Shown here in pieces: positions 16,277 to 22,140 of a DNA stretch of 24,453 nt (position 1 is the first letter of the stretch; each line of letters opens with the position of its first letter). The stretch is from Fimenecus sp051881415 (GTDB lineage: Bacteria > Bacillota > Clostridia > Oscillospirales > Acutalibacteraceae). The stretch spans positions 1 through 24,453 of the forward strand of contig JBJEPV010000213.1 of assembly GCA_051881415.1 (NCBI GenBank), written 5' to 3'. The notes under the pieces were generated by a model. The model had not been told where the DNA came from, searched no databases, and saw only the letters and a list, made by a program, of their open reading frames with translations. A program made the position numbers and the translations under genes.

Positions 16277-17734
16277 TTATTTTTCGCTCGTGTTTTCGCC
16301 GTAGCCATAGCCGTAACCATAGCCGTACCCGTAGCCGTAGCGGCGGCTGAACCCGCCGTTGCCCAAGCCGGTTTTTGCATCGTTGTAAATACAACCGATG
16401 ACCTCCGTGCCGGAGTTGTCCAGGTTTTCCATTGCGCGCTTAATACGGCGTGCGGGCGCGGTGTCTTGACGGATGACCATCAAAATCGCGTCGGAGAAGC
16501 CCGCCAAAATCGACGCGTCTGCCACAACGCCGCAGGGTGCGGTATCAATGACCACATAGTCGAATTCTTTTTTGGCGGCGCGGACGATTTCCTCCGTCTG
16601 CTGGGTGGCCAGCAATTCGGACGGGTCGGGAATGCCTTTGCCGGTTAACAAAAGATAGAGATTGTATTTTTCGGAATATTTAATGGAGTCCGCCAAGGTT
16701 TTGCTGCCGTTGACAACGCCGAGAATACCGGTGTCATCTGCCGCATTGATGCTCAATGCTTTGGCAACAGCGGGCTTGCGCAGGTCGCCGTCAATCAGCA
16801 GTACTTCTTTGCCGTTTTTCGCAAGCGCCAATGCAATATTGATGGCGGTTGTGGTTTTGCCTTCGTTTTCGACCGTGCTGGTGACAACCAGCGTCTTTTG
16901 GCCTTTGCGCAAAAGCGTATGCTCCAACTTTGTGCGAATCAGCTTAAAGGCTTCGATAAACGCGAAGCCGGAGCGGCGGTCGGTCAGCAAAATGCTCTGT
17001 TTTTCGTTCTTTTTACCCTTGCGCGCCACATGGCTGACATTGCCGATGATTTTGAGGCCCAATTTGCTCTTAATGTCATCCGAGCTCATAATGGTGTCTT
17101 TCAGGACAATCATACCGACCAAAACCAAAATGGAAAGCACAACACCCACTAAAAAGCCGATGGCGGTGTAAAGCAGTGTGTTGCTGTTGGCGTTCGGGGC
17201 GGCCGGCACCAGCGGCGGGTCAATCGCCTTTAAGGTCGTGCTGGGGAACGCTTCGGAAATGGTCTCCTCATAAAAGCGCATATAGGTGTTCGCAATCGCG
17301 TAGGAAACCTCGGGGTCGGTGGTTGTCACCGTCAGGTACACAATCATGGTGTCCTCTACCGCCTGCACCGAAACAAAACTTTTGACTTGCTCGGGCGTTA
17401 CCTTATAGCCGCAGTTGTTCGCCACCTTTGTGGTCAGCGCGGTTGTGGTAAATACATATTTATAACTTTCCGCCAGGGTGACGGAGGCATTTAAGTCGGA
17501 GCTGCTCTGCCCGGAAACAATCAAGGAGGTGTCCTTATTGCTTGCCACGAACATAATTTGCGAAGAATATTGCGGCACATAGGTCAGTTTTGCGGCGGCA
17601 AAGCCCACGGTTGCCAAAATCACTGCCGACAGCACAATGACCCACCATTTTTTCAAAACCTTGCGGATATAAATCATCAGCACTTCAAAGCTGATGCCTT
17701 CCTGCTCGGTTTTGGACATTGTTTTTTGTTCCAT
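16277..17734 (-). CDS. Wzz-BY-kinase fusion (polysaccharide chain-length regulator and tyrosine kinase)
   Basis: A 485-residue membrane protein. A Wzz-type N-terminal part has two transmembrane helices (about residues 25-45 and 180-205, the second after a Pro-rich PPLVPAAPN segment). A cytoplasmic BY-kinase domain follows, with Walker A region VENEGKTTT near 290, Walker A' LLIDGDLRKP near 313 and Walker B VVIDTAPCG near 395. The tail is seven Tyr-Gly pairs, the usual autophosphorylated tyrosine cluster. Such proteins control capsule or exopolysaccharide export and length. No glycosyltransferase or Wzx/Wzy gene is in the window, so it is an orphan here. ATG 17734 has AAAGGGA seven bases upstream; an in-frame TTG at 17764 would lie at the transcription start. 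The gene has its own promoter and terminator. The Walker A is less Gly-rich than is common. Confidence 0.9.
   Translation of the reverse strand: MEQKTMSKTEQEGISFEVLMIYIRKVLKKWWVIVLSAVILATVGFAAAKLTYVPQYSSQIMFVASNKDTSLIVSGQSSSDLNASVTLAESYKYVFTTTALTTKVANNCGYKVTPEQVKSFVSVQAVEDTMIVYLTVTTTDPEVSYAIANTYMRFYEETISEAFPSTTLKAIDPPLVPAAPNANSNTLLYTAIGFLVGVVLSILVLVGMIVLKDTIMSSDDIKSKLGLKIIGNVSHVARKGKKNEKQSILLTDRRSGFAFIEAFKLIRTKLEHTLLRKGQKTLVVTSTVENEGKTTTAINIALALAKNGKEVLLIDGDLRKPAVAKALSINAADDTGILGVVNGSKTLADSIKYSEKYNLYLLLTGKGIPDPSELLATQQTEEIVRAAKKEFDYVVIDTAPCGVVADASILAGFSDAILMVIRQDTAPARRIKRAMENLDNSGTEVIGCIYNDAKTGLGNGGFSRRYGYGYGYGYGYGYGENTSEK
16299..16342. repeat. Six-base tandem repeat encoding the Tyr-Gly tail
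   Basis: Seven TAY-GGN codon pairs in a row at the 3' end of the BY-kinase gene. Third-position bases vary, which argues for selection on the protein repeat and not only a recent slippage expansion. Confidence 0.85.
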
Positions 17735-17772
17735 AGTCATTCCCTTTCCCCAAAAATGTTCCAATCAAAAGC

Positions 17773-17801
17773 ATTATAACAAATTACGCCCGTTAAGGCA
17801 A
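17773..17801 (-). promoter_or_regulatory. Sigma-A-like promoter of the BY-kinase gene
   Basis: On the minus strand: -35 TTGCCT (17801-17796), a 17-base spacer, and a perfect -10 TATAAT (17778-17773) preceded by TGT, an extended -10. Transcription would begin near 17766, leaving a leader of about 32 bases before ATG 17734. Confidence 0.8.
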
Positions 17802-17827
17802 TAGAAAATTTTATTTTCCGAAATTCC

Positions 17828-17851
17828 ACAAAAAACCGACTCGTTTTTCGT
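17828..17851 (-). terminator. Possible weak terminator after the ABC transporter gene
   Basis: The minus-strand transcript can form a nine-pair, AU-rich stem, ACGAAAAAC with GUUUUUUGU, right after the stop codon. The U-run is part of the stem and no separate U-tract follows, so termination strength is doubtful. Confidence 0.3.
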
Positions 17852-19512
17852 CAAAATGCCTGTGCCGCGTCGCGCACCGTGCCGTCTTTTACCGTAAGTT
17901 CCCGCGTGCAGACGGCATATGCCGCTTTTTTGTGGGAAATAATCAGGCAGGTTTTATTTTCGAGCGCGCGGATATTTTGAAGCAAGCGCGCCTCGGTTTC
18001 CTCATCGAGCGCACTCGTTGCCTCGTCCAAAAGCAGGACGGGCGCGTCGGTCAAAATCGCCCGCGCCACGGCAATGCGCTGCATCTGCCCTTCGGAAAGC
18101 CCGCTGCCGCCCTCGCCGAGCAGGGTGTCTAACCCCGCGGGCAGTTCGTCAATAAAGGTATCCGCACAGGCAATCTCTGCCGCGCGTAAAACTTCTTCGT
18201 CGGTCGCGTCCTCTTTGATAAAACGGATATTGTCGCGCACCGTGCCCGAAAACAAGAGGTTGCCCTGCGGCACATAGGCGAAAAGACCGCGTGTATTTTT
18301 GTCGGCAGGGTAGGTGCGCCCGCCCGCCGTCACGGTAATTTCGCCGCCGTCGGGCGTGAGCACGCCCAACAGCAGTTTAAACAGCGTGCTTTTGCCGATG
18401 CCCGATATGCCCGAAATCACCACAAAATCCTGTTTGCGGATTTCAAAATCGGCGTCCGTGAACACTTCGTTTTGCCCATAGGCAAACGAAACGCCGCGAA
18501 ACCGTGCCGACTCGAAGTCTTTCGTGGGCATCGTCTTTACGCCGGTCTGTGCTTCGTCGGGAAGGTCTTCAATCTCCAACAGCCGCTCCGCCGAAGAGTG
18601 CATCGAATAATATTTCGGCATCAGCCCCGAAAGGTTTGTCAGCGGCGTTTGCACCTGATTGACCAACTGCAACAGCGCCGTCAGCGTGCCGAAGGTAATC
18701 GCGCCCGCCGCCAATCGCCACCCGCACCAAAGCAGCGTAAACAGCGTACCGAACGAAAACACCGCCAAAAAGCCGGCGTTTGCGGCAATCGACCAACGGT
18801 TGCGGCGAATTTTTGCGTCGAAATTCTCCGATTGGCGCACATCGGCTTCGCGTGTGACCTTGTCCTGCACGCCGAACACCTGCACCGCCAAAAGGCTTTC
18901 AATCGACTCCTGCAAAAATGCGCGCAGACGCCCGTCCGACGCTTGCACGGCTTTATGTAATTTTTTGATTTTACTGCGAAACGCGCGGGTAAATACAAAC
19001 AGCAACACGCCCGCCGCCAAAAGCAAAAGCGCAAAGCGCACATCGAGCGAAACAATCACCGCAAAGGCAAAAACGAGCCGCGTCACCATTGCCGTTGCCG
19101 TGGGCAAAAGCACGGTGGCATTGTCCGTCACCACGGTGATGTCGGAAGTCAGGCGCGTCATCAATTCGCCCGAATGGTAGGCGGTCACCGCAGAATATTC
19201 CTTTTGCAAAATTGCCGAGAACAGCCGCCGCTTGCACGCCATTTCAAGTTTGCCCGAAATGCGCACGGACAGGCTGTTGTCGAGAATACGCAAAGCAATT
19301 TGCAAAACCACAATGGCGAGTAAGCCAAAGCCCGTTTTGAAAAGGCGGTTCAAATCGCCGTTTTGCGCCGCGTCCACAATCCATTTGGAAAACAGCGCCA
19401 CCGAAACCGCGCACACCGAAGAAAGGGCGTTGCCGAAAATCAGCAGCACCAAAAGCGGCAGTTGGGGCTTTGCGGTCTGCCATATCCACTTGCGCGCCGT
19501 GTTTTGCTTCAT
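17851..19512 (-). CDS. ABC half-transporter (membrane plus ATPase), probable peptide exporter
   Basis: A 553-residue type IV ABC exporter half. Six membrane helices lie within roughly residues 15-300. The nucleotide-binding domain has Walker A GISGIGKST near 370, Q-loop YVPQGNLLFSGTVRDNI, signature LSEGQ near 472, Walker B VLLLDEATSALD near 492, and H-loop ISHKKAA. It would work as a homodimer and export a substrate. There is no N-terminal C39 peptidase domain, so any leader removal would fall to another protein, such as the neighbouring S26-like peptidase, whose stop overlaps this ATG as ATGA. The context with a PqqD-like protein and HPr-kinase-like protein favours a modified peptide as substrate, but sequence alone fits lipid or drug export too. 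An in-frame start at 19572 is rejected because it lies inside the preceding gene. Confidence 0.9.
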   Translation of the reverse strand: MKQNTARKWIWQTAKPQLPLLVLLIFGNALSSVCAVSVALFSKWIVDAAQNGDLNRLFKTGFGLLAIVVLQIALRILDNSLSVRISGKLEMACKRRLFSAILQKEYSAVTAYHSGELMTRLTSDITVVTDNATVLLPTATAMVTRLVFAFAVIVSLDVRFALLLLAAGVLLFVFTRAFRSKIKKLHKAVQASDGRLRAFLQESIESLLAVQVFGVQDKVTREADVRQSENFDAKIRRNRWSIAANAGFLAVFSFGTLFTLLWCGWRLAAGAITFGTLTALLQLVNQVQTPLTNLSGLMPKYYSMHSSAERLLEIEDLPDEAQTGVKTMPTKDFESARFRGVSFAYGQNEVFTDADFEIRKQDFVVISGISGIGKSTLFKLLLGVLTPDGGEITVTAGGRTYPADKNTRGLFAYVPQGNLLFSGTVRDNIRFIKEDATDEEVLRAAEIACADTFIDELPAGLDTLLGEGGSGLSEGQMQRIAVARAILTDAPVLLLDEATSALDEETEARLLQNIRALENKTCLIISHKKAAYAVCTRELTVKDGTVRDAAQAF

Positions 19513-19961
19513 TTTGACAGCTTCCCCCGCAGTTTCACAAGATATTTGCGCACGGGCAAAAGCAACTGCCACACGCGCACATACAATTTATAGTTCGGAC
19601 TTTGCACCGAAACCGTTTTTCCGTTTCGGGTGATTGCGCAGACCACGCCGATGAGTTGCTCTTGGCAAATGCCCGGCTCTTTCACCCATTGGTTGTCGCC
19701 GCACATGGTATACGTGCCGTCCGCTTGGACTTTCACCACGCGGTGCAGGACAAACGCGCCGTCTTTGCGGCGGTACAGCGGCAAATCATACTTTTTTAAT
19801 GGCGAAGTCACCGCCGTCAGCGTCACCGTATCGCGCCCGCAATAAAGCAGGGGCAACATACTCGTGCCCGTTATGGGCAATTTGACCGTGCCGCCCGCCG
19901 CGAGCGTTTCCGCAATAATCGGGAGCATTTCCGCAAGATTTACGCGCTTTTTCTCCATCAT
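19509..19961 (-). CDS. S24/S26-type serine peptidase, signal-peptidase-like
   Basis: A 150-residue protein with the S26 catalytic-serine box ITGTSMLPLLYCGRD (Ser34) and, later, RRKDGAFVLHRVVKV, where His73-Arg74 takes the place usually held by Lys-Arg in classical bacterial signal peptidases. A Ser-His dyad is known from the SipW/ER type. The CGDN segment further on also fits the fold. I see no N-terminal transmembrane helix; only a weakly hydrophobic, basic segment near the C-terminus could touch the membrane. It starts two bases before the end of the spacer after the PqqD-like gene and overlaps the ABC gene by ATGA, so the three are probably translationally coupled. A role in cutting the leader of an exported peptide is inferred. 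ATG 19958 is an equally possible start. Confidence 0.75.
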   Translation of the reverse strand: MMEKKRVNLAEMLPIIAETLAAGGTVKLPITGTSMLPLLYCGRDTVTLTAVTSPLKKYDLPLYRRKDGAFVLHRVVKVQADGTYTMCGDNQWVKEPGICQEQLIGVVCAITRNGKTVSVQSPNYKLYVRVWQLLLPVRKYLVKLRGKLSK

Positions 19962-20228
19962 TCAGTCCTCTAACAGCCCCGCGCCGCGCAGTTTTTCCAC
20001 ATAAATGTGCACATCGCGTGCGGCGGTTTCGCGGTCGATTTCGTATTCCGCCAAAATCTTTTCGACCACCGCATTTTCGTCCGTTTGTGTTTCCATTGCG
20101 CGCCAAACGAACGCCCCGACGGGATTTAAGGTCATCATACCGCCGAAATCCACCGCCGCCGAGCCCACGGGTACCACAATAAAACTGCCTGCGACCTCGC
20201 GCAGTAAAAATCCGTCTTTAATCTTCAT
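19962..20228 (-). CDS. PqqD-like peptide-recognition protein (RRE fold)
   Basis: An 88-residue protein with the PqqD winged-helix layout: an N-terminal beta hairpin (LLREVAGSFIVVPVG), the motif MMTLNPVGAFVWRAM, an acidic helical middle and a C-terminal RDVHIYVEKLRGAGLLE helix-strand. PqqD proteins bind the leader of a ribosomally made peptide and present it to modifying enzymes. Here it follows an HPr-kinase-like gene, overlapping it by 11 bases, and precedes a peptidase and an ABC exporter. I chose ATG 20228, with GGTGA six bases upstream; GTG at 20237 is in frame but less well placed. The binding target is unknown because no precursor peptide gene is visible. Confidence 0.85.
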   Translation of the reverse strand: MKIKDGFLLREVAGSFIVVPVGSAAVDFGGMMTLNPVGAFVWRAMETQTDENAVVEKILAEYEIDRETAARDVHIYVEKLRGAGLLED

Positions 20229-20949
20229 ACTGTTCACCGTTTTGCTGATAAAATTTCTCTATACCGTCAAAGGCGGTGTGTGCCGCCGAAATGTCCATAT
20301 TGCAGGTAAGCCGGAACGCGGGCACGCTTTCGAGCAGTTCGCCCAAGGTGTCGAGCATTGTCGCCATCACCTCTGCCACAGGCGGGCGCAAGGTTTGCGA
20401 CAAAAACAGGGGGATTGCTTTTTCGGGCGGAATCGGCTCGATTTTATTTTTCGCGCCGCGCTGTAAAAACACGAGGGCGCGCACGGGGATTTGCACATTT
20501 TCGCTGATGTCGTATTTGCCGCTGAACGGCGTGCCGCAGGCGCAAAACCGCCCGTCGATTTTGCGAAGCGCAGGCTTGTCATCGTTGATAATCCGCGTAT
20601 TCTCATAGGCTTTCAGCCAAAGCGCGGTGTGGGTGGATTTGCCCGTGCCGCTTTTGGCGGAAAACAAATAGGCGTATCCGTCTTTTTCCACGCACGAGGC
20701 GTGCATTAAAAGCCCCGAAAAACGCAAAAGCCGCGCATAAAACGATTCACCCGTCCACACATAGCGGCATTCGTCGAGCGTTAATTGCGGGTATTGTTCG
20801 TGCTTTTTTTGAAAAAAATCCTCCGGCAAATCGAGCACCATATCGGGTGTTTCCGTCGGCGCGCACAGATATGCCCGCGAACGGTCATACAAAAGAGAAC
20901 CGCGCGCGTCAAACTGCACTTTCAGTTTTGCAATTTCGAAGGTTTCCAT
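20218..20949 (-). CDS. HPr-kinase-like P-loop protein, possible peptide kinase
   Basis: A 243-residue protein. Residues 97-106 (SAKSGTGKST) form a P-loop like that of the HprK/P C-terminal domain, with a nearby hydrophobic-Asn-Asp-Asp segment (IINDDKPAL, about 120-128) as candidate Walker B and base. The upstream LLMHASCVEKDGYAYLF matches the strand before the P-loop in HprK-like proteins. The N-terminal HprK sensor domain is absent, and no PTS genes are near, so a regulator of sugar uptake is unlikely. Similar stand-alone kinases beside PqqD-like genes are known to phosphorylate lasso peptides in Paenibacillus; the analogy is inference. ATG 20949 has AAGGAA six bases upstream; a longer in-frame reading into 21063 would translate a dispersed repeat and is rejected. 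Confidence 0.8.
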   Translation of the reverse strand: METFEIAKLKVQFDARGSLLYDRSRAYLCAPTETPDMVLDLPEDFFQKKHEQYPQLTLDECRYVWTGESFYARLLRFSGLLMHASCVEKDGYAYLFSAKSGTGKSTHTALWLKAYENTRIINDDKPALRKIDGRFCACGTPFSGKYDISENVQIPVRALVFLQRGAKNKIEPIPPEKAIPLFLSQTLRPPVAEVMATMLDTLGELLESVPAFRLTCNMDISAAHTAFDGIEKFYQQNGEQYED

Positions 20950-20991
20950 GGTGTTCCTTCCTGCCGTGGATTTTGATGTTATTTTATGCGG

Positions 20992-21075
20992 GCGTGGATT
21001 TTCTCCGAAAACGGGCACCCTTTTGTCCGCGTTCGCGGACATTTCCCCTATCAGGGGAATCACCCGCCACTACGC
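20992..21075 (+). repeat. 84-base dispersed module, copy B
   Basis: It differs from copy A (100-183) at three of 84 positions. One change extends the TGTCCGC/GCGGACA stem to TGTCCGCG/CGCGGACA. The second hairpin, TTCCCCT/AGGGGAA, is intact. Confidence 0.9.
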
Positions 21076-21096
21076 GAAAATTCAGTGTGTGCGTAG

Positions 21097-21115
21097 GGGC
21101 GAACTTCGTTCGCCC
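21097..21115. repeat. GGGCGAAC hairpin module
   Basis: Perfect 8-pair stem GGGCGAAC/GTTCGCCC with loop TTC, preceded by GCGTAGG. An identical hairpin lies at 21172-21190, only 75 bases on. Confidence 0.8.
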
Positions 21116-21138
21116 GTCAAAATACGATGTAATTTTGC

Positions 21139-21158
21139 GGAACGGGCAATCCCGTTCC
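21139..21158 (+). repeat. GGAACG hairpin module, copy 3
   Basis: Stem GGAACGGG/CCCGTTCC with loop CAAT, preceded by TTTTGC and followed by CTACG. The inner pairs differ from copies 51-72 and 1700-1718 but remain paired. Confidence 0.8.
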
Positions 21159-21171
21159 CTACGATTCGTAG

Positions 21172-21190
21172 GGGCGAACTTCGTTCGCCC
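21172..21190. repeat. GGGCGAAC hairpin module
   Basis: Perfect 8-pair stem GGGCGAAC/GTTCGCCC with loop TTC, preceded by CGTAGG and followed directly by a CGGCGGG/CCCGCCG hairpin. Confidence 0.8.
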
Positions 21191-21218
21191 GCGGCGGGGG
21201 CTTGCTCCCGCCGTTTAT

Positions 21219-21330
21219 GCCCCCTCTGACGAGGGGGCTGTCAAATGCGTAGCGTTTGACTGGGGGAGAGATTTTCTTTTTCTCTCCCTCCGTCACGGCT
21301 ATACCGTGACACCTCCCTCGTCAGAGGGAG
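21219..21330. repeat. MITE-like element with CCCTCTGACGAGGG ends
   Basis: The left end is the hairpin CCCCCTC/GAGGGGG around TGAC (21220-21237). The right end is CTCCCTC/GAGGGAG around GTCA (21313-21330), its inverted counterpart. Between them lie a GTCAAA/TTTGAC hairpin (21240-21260) and a GTCACGG/CCGTGAC hairpin (21292-21310). I know similar sequences from many clostridial spacers. No transposase is linked, so mobility is inferred. Confidence 0.65.
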
Positions 21331-21372
21331 AAATAAAAGGAGCGCGGCTACGCCGCTAATCTAAATTAAAAT

Positions 21373-22140
21373 TTATATCCCAAACAATCGCCGTGCGTTT
21401 TCGGCGGTGTAATCGAGCAACGCCTGCGTGTCTTCGCCGCGAATTTCCGCAAGGCGTTCGGCGGTGTAGGCAATGTGACTTGAATCACACCGCTTGCCGC
21501 GAAACGGCACGGGCGTCATATACGGCGCGTCGGTTTCGACCAATAATCGGTCTTGCGGTACATTTTTCGCCACCTCGACGGGTTTTACCGCGTTTTTCAA
21601 GGTCACTGCCCCGCCGAGACCGATATACATACCCAATTTTAAAACTTCTTTTGCCATTTCCGCACTGCCCGAAAAACAGTGCACCACGCCGCGGGGTTTA
21701 TATTGCTTTAACAGCCGCAGGGTGTCCTCGTGCGCTTCGCGGTCATGCACAATCACGGGCAAATTACATTCGTTTGCCATCTGCAACTGCTGTTCAAACA
21801 GCCGCAGTTGCGCGTCGCGCGACTCTTTTTCATAATGATAGTCTAACCCGATTTCGCCCACGGCGACTGTTTTCGGCGCTTTCAGCAATTCGCGTAAAAT
21901 TTCCGTCGGATTTTCGGGCACATCCTCTAAATTCAGCGGGTGAAATCCCGCCGCGGCGTAGATATAATCATAGATTGCGGCAAGGTGCGCGGCAAACCGC
22001 GAGGTTTCCGCGTTCACCCCGCACGAAATCACACCGACAACGCCTTTTGCGGGGAGTGCCGCAAGCAAGTTCTCCAAATCGTCTTGAAATCGCGCGTCAT
22101 CGTAATGCGCGTGAGAGTCAAAAATGTTGTGAAAGCTCAT
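21373..22140 (-). CDS. tatD: TatD-family metal-dependent deoxyribonuclease
   Basis: A 255-residue TIM-barrel hydrolase of the TatD family. The metal ligands are in place: His10 and His12 (FDSHAHYD), Glu96 (VGEIGLDYHYE), His132 (VIVHDREA), His154 (VVHCFSG) and Asp204 (VETDAPYMTP). TatD proteins act as 3'-5' exonucleases on damaged DNA, and some may act on other substrates. Its ATG overlaps the metG stop as ATGA, so it should be cotranscribed and translationally coupled with metG, an arrangement common in Firmicutes. The length is typical. A repeat island starts right after the stop. Confidence 0.95.
   Translation of the reverse strand: MSFHNIFDSHAHYDDARFQDDLENLLAALPAKGVVGVISCGVNAETSRFAAHLAAIYDYIYAAAGFHPLNLEDVPENPTEILRELLKAPKTVAVGEIGLDYHYEKESRDAQLRLFEQQLQMANECNLPVIVHDREAHEDTLRLLKQYKPRGVVHCFSGSAEMAKEVLKLGMYIGLGGAVTLKNAVKPVEVAKNVPQDRLLVETDAPYMTPVPFRGKRCDSSHIAYTAERLAEIRGEDTQALLDYTAENARRLFGI

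Larger units (their letters stand above)
20950..21372. repeat. Repeat island 3, gene-free, between tatD and the peptide cassette
   Basis: These 423 bases hold no credible gene. From left to right: the 84-base module (20992-21075), a GGGCGAAC hairpin (21097-21115), a GGAACGGG/CCCGTTCC hairpin (21139-21158), a second GGGCGAAC hairpin (21172-21190), a CGGCGGG/CCCGCCG hairpin (21192-21213), an element of about 112 bases with inverted ends (21219-21330), and a GCGGC/GCCGC hairpin (21344-21356) just after tatD. I see no clear promoter for the kinase gene and no precursor-peptide gene. Confidence 0.85.

Noticed and set aside
20950..21063. N-terminal extension of the HPr-kinase-like gene
   Set aside because: The added residues translate the 84-base repeat; a good ribosome site precedes ATG 20949.
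20950..21372. CRISPR-like array
   Set aside because: The repeats are hairpins of several kinds with no regular repeat-spacer pattern and no cas genes nearby.
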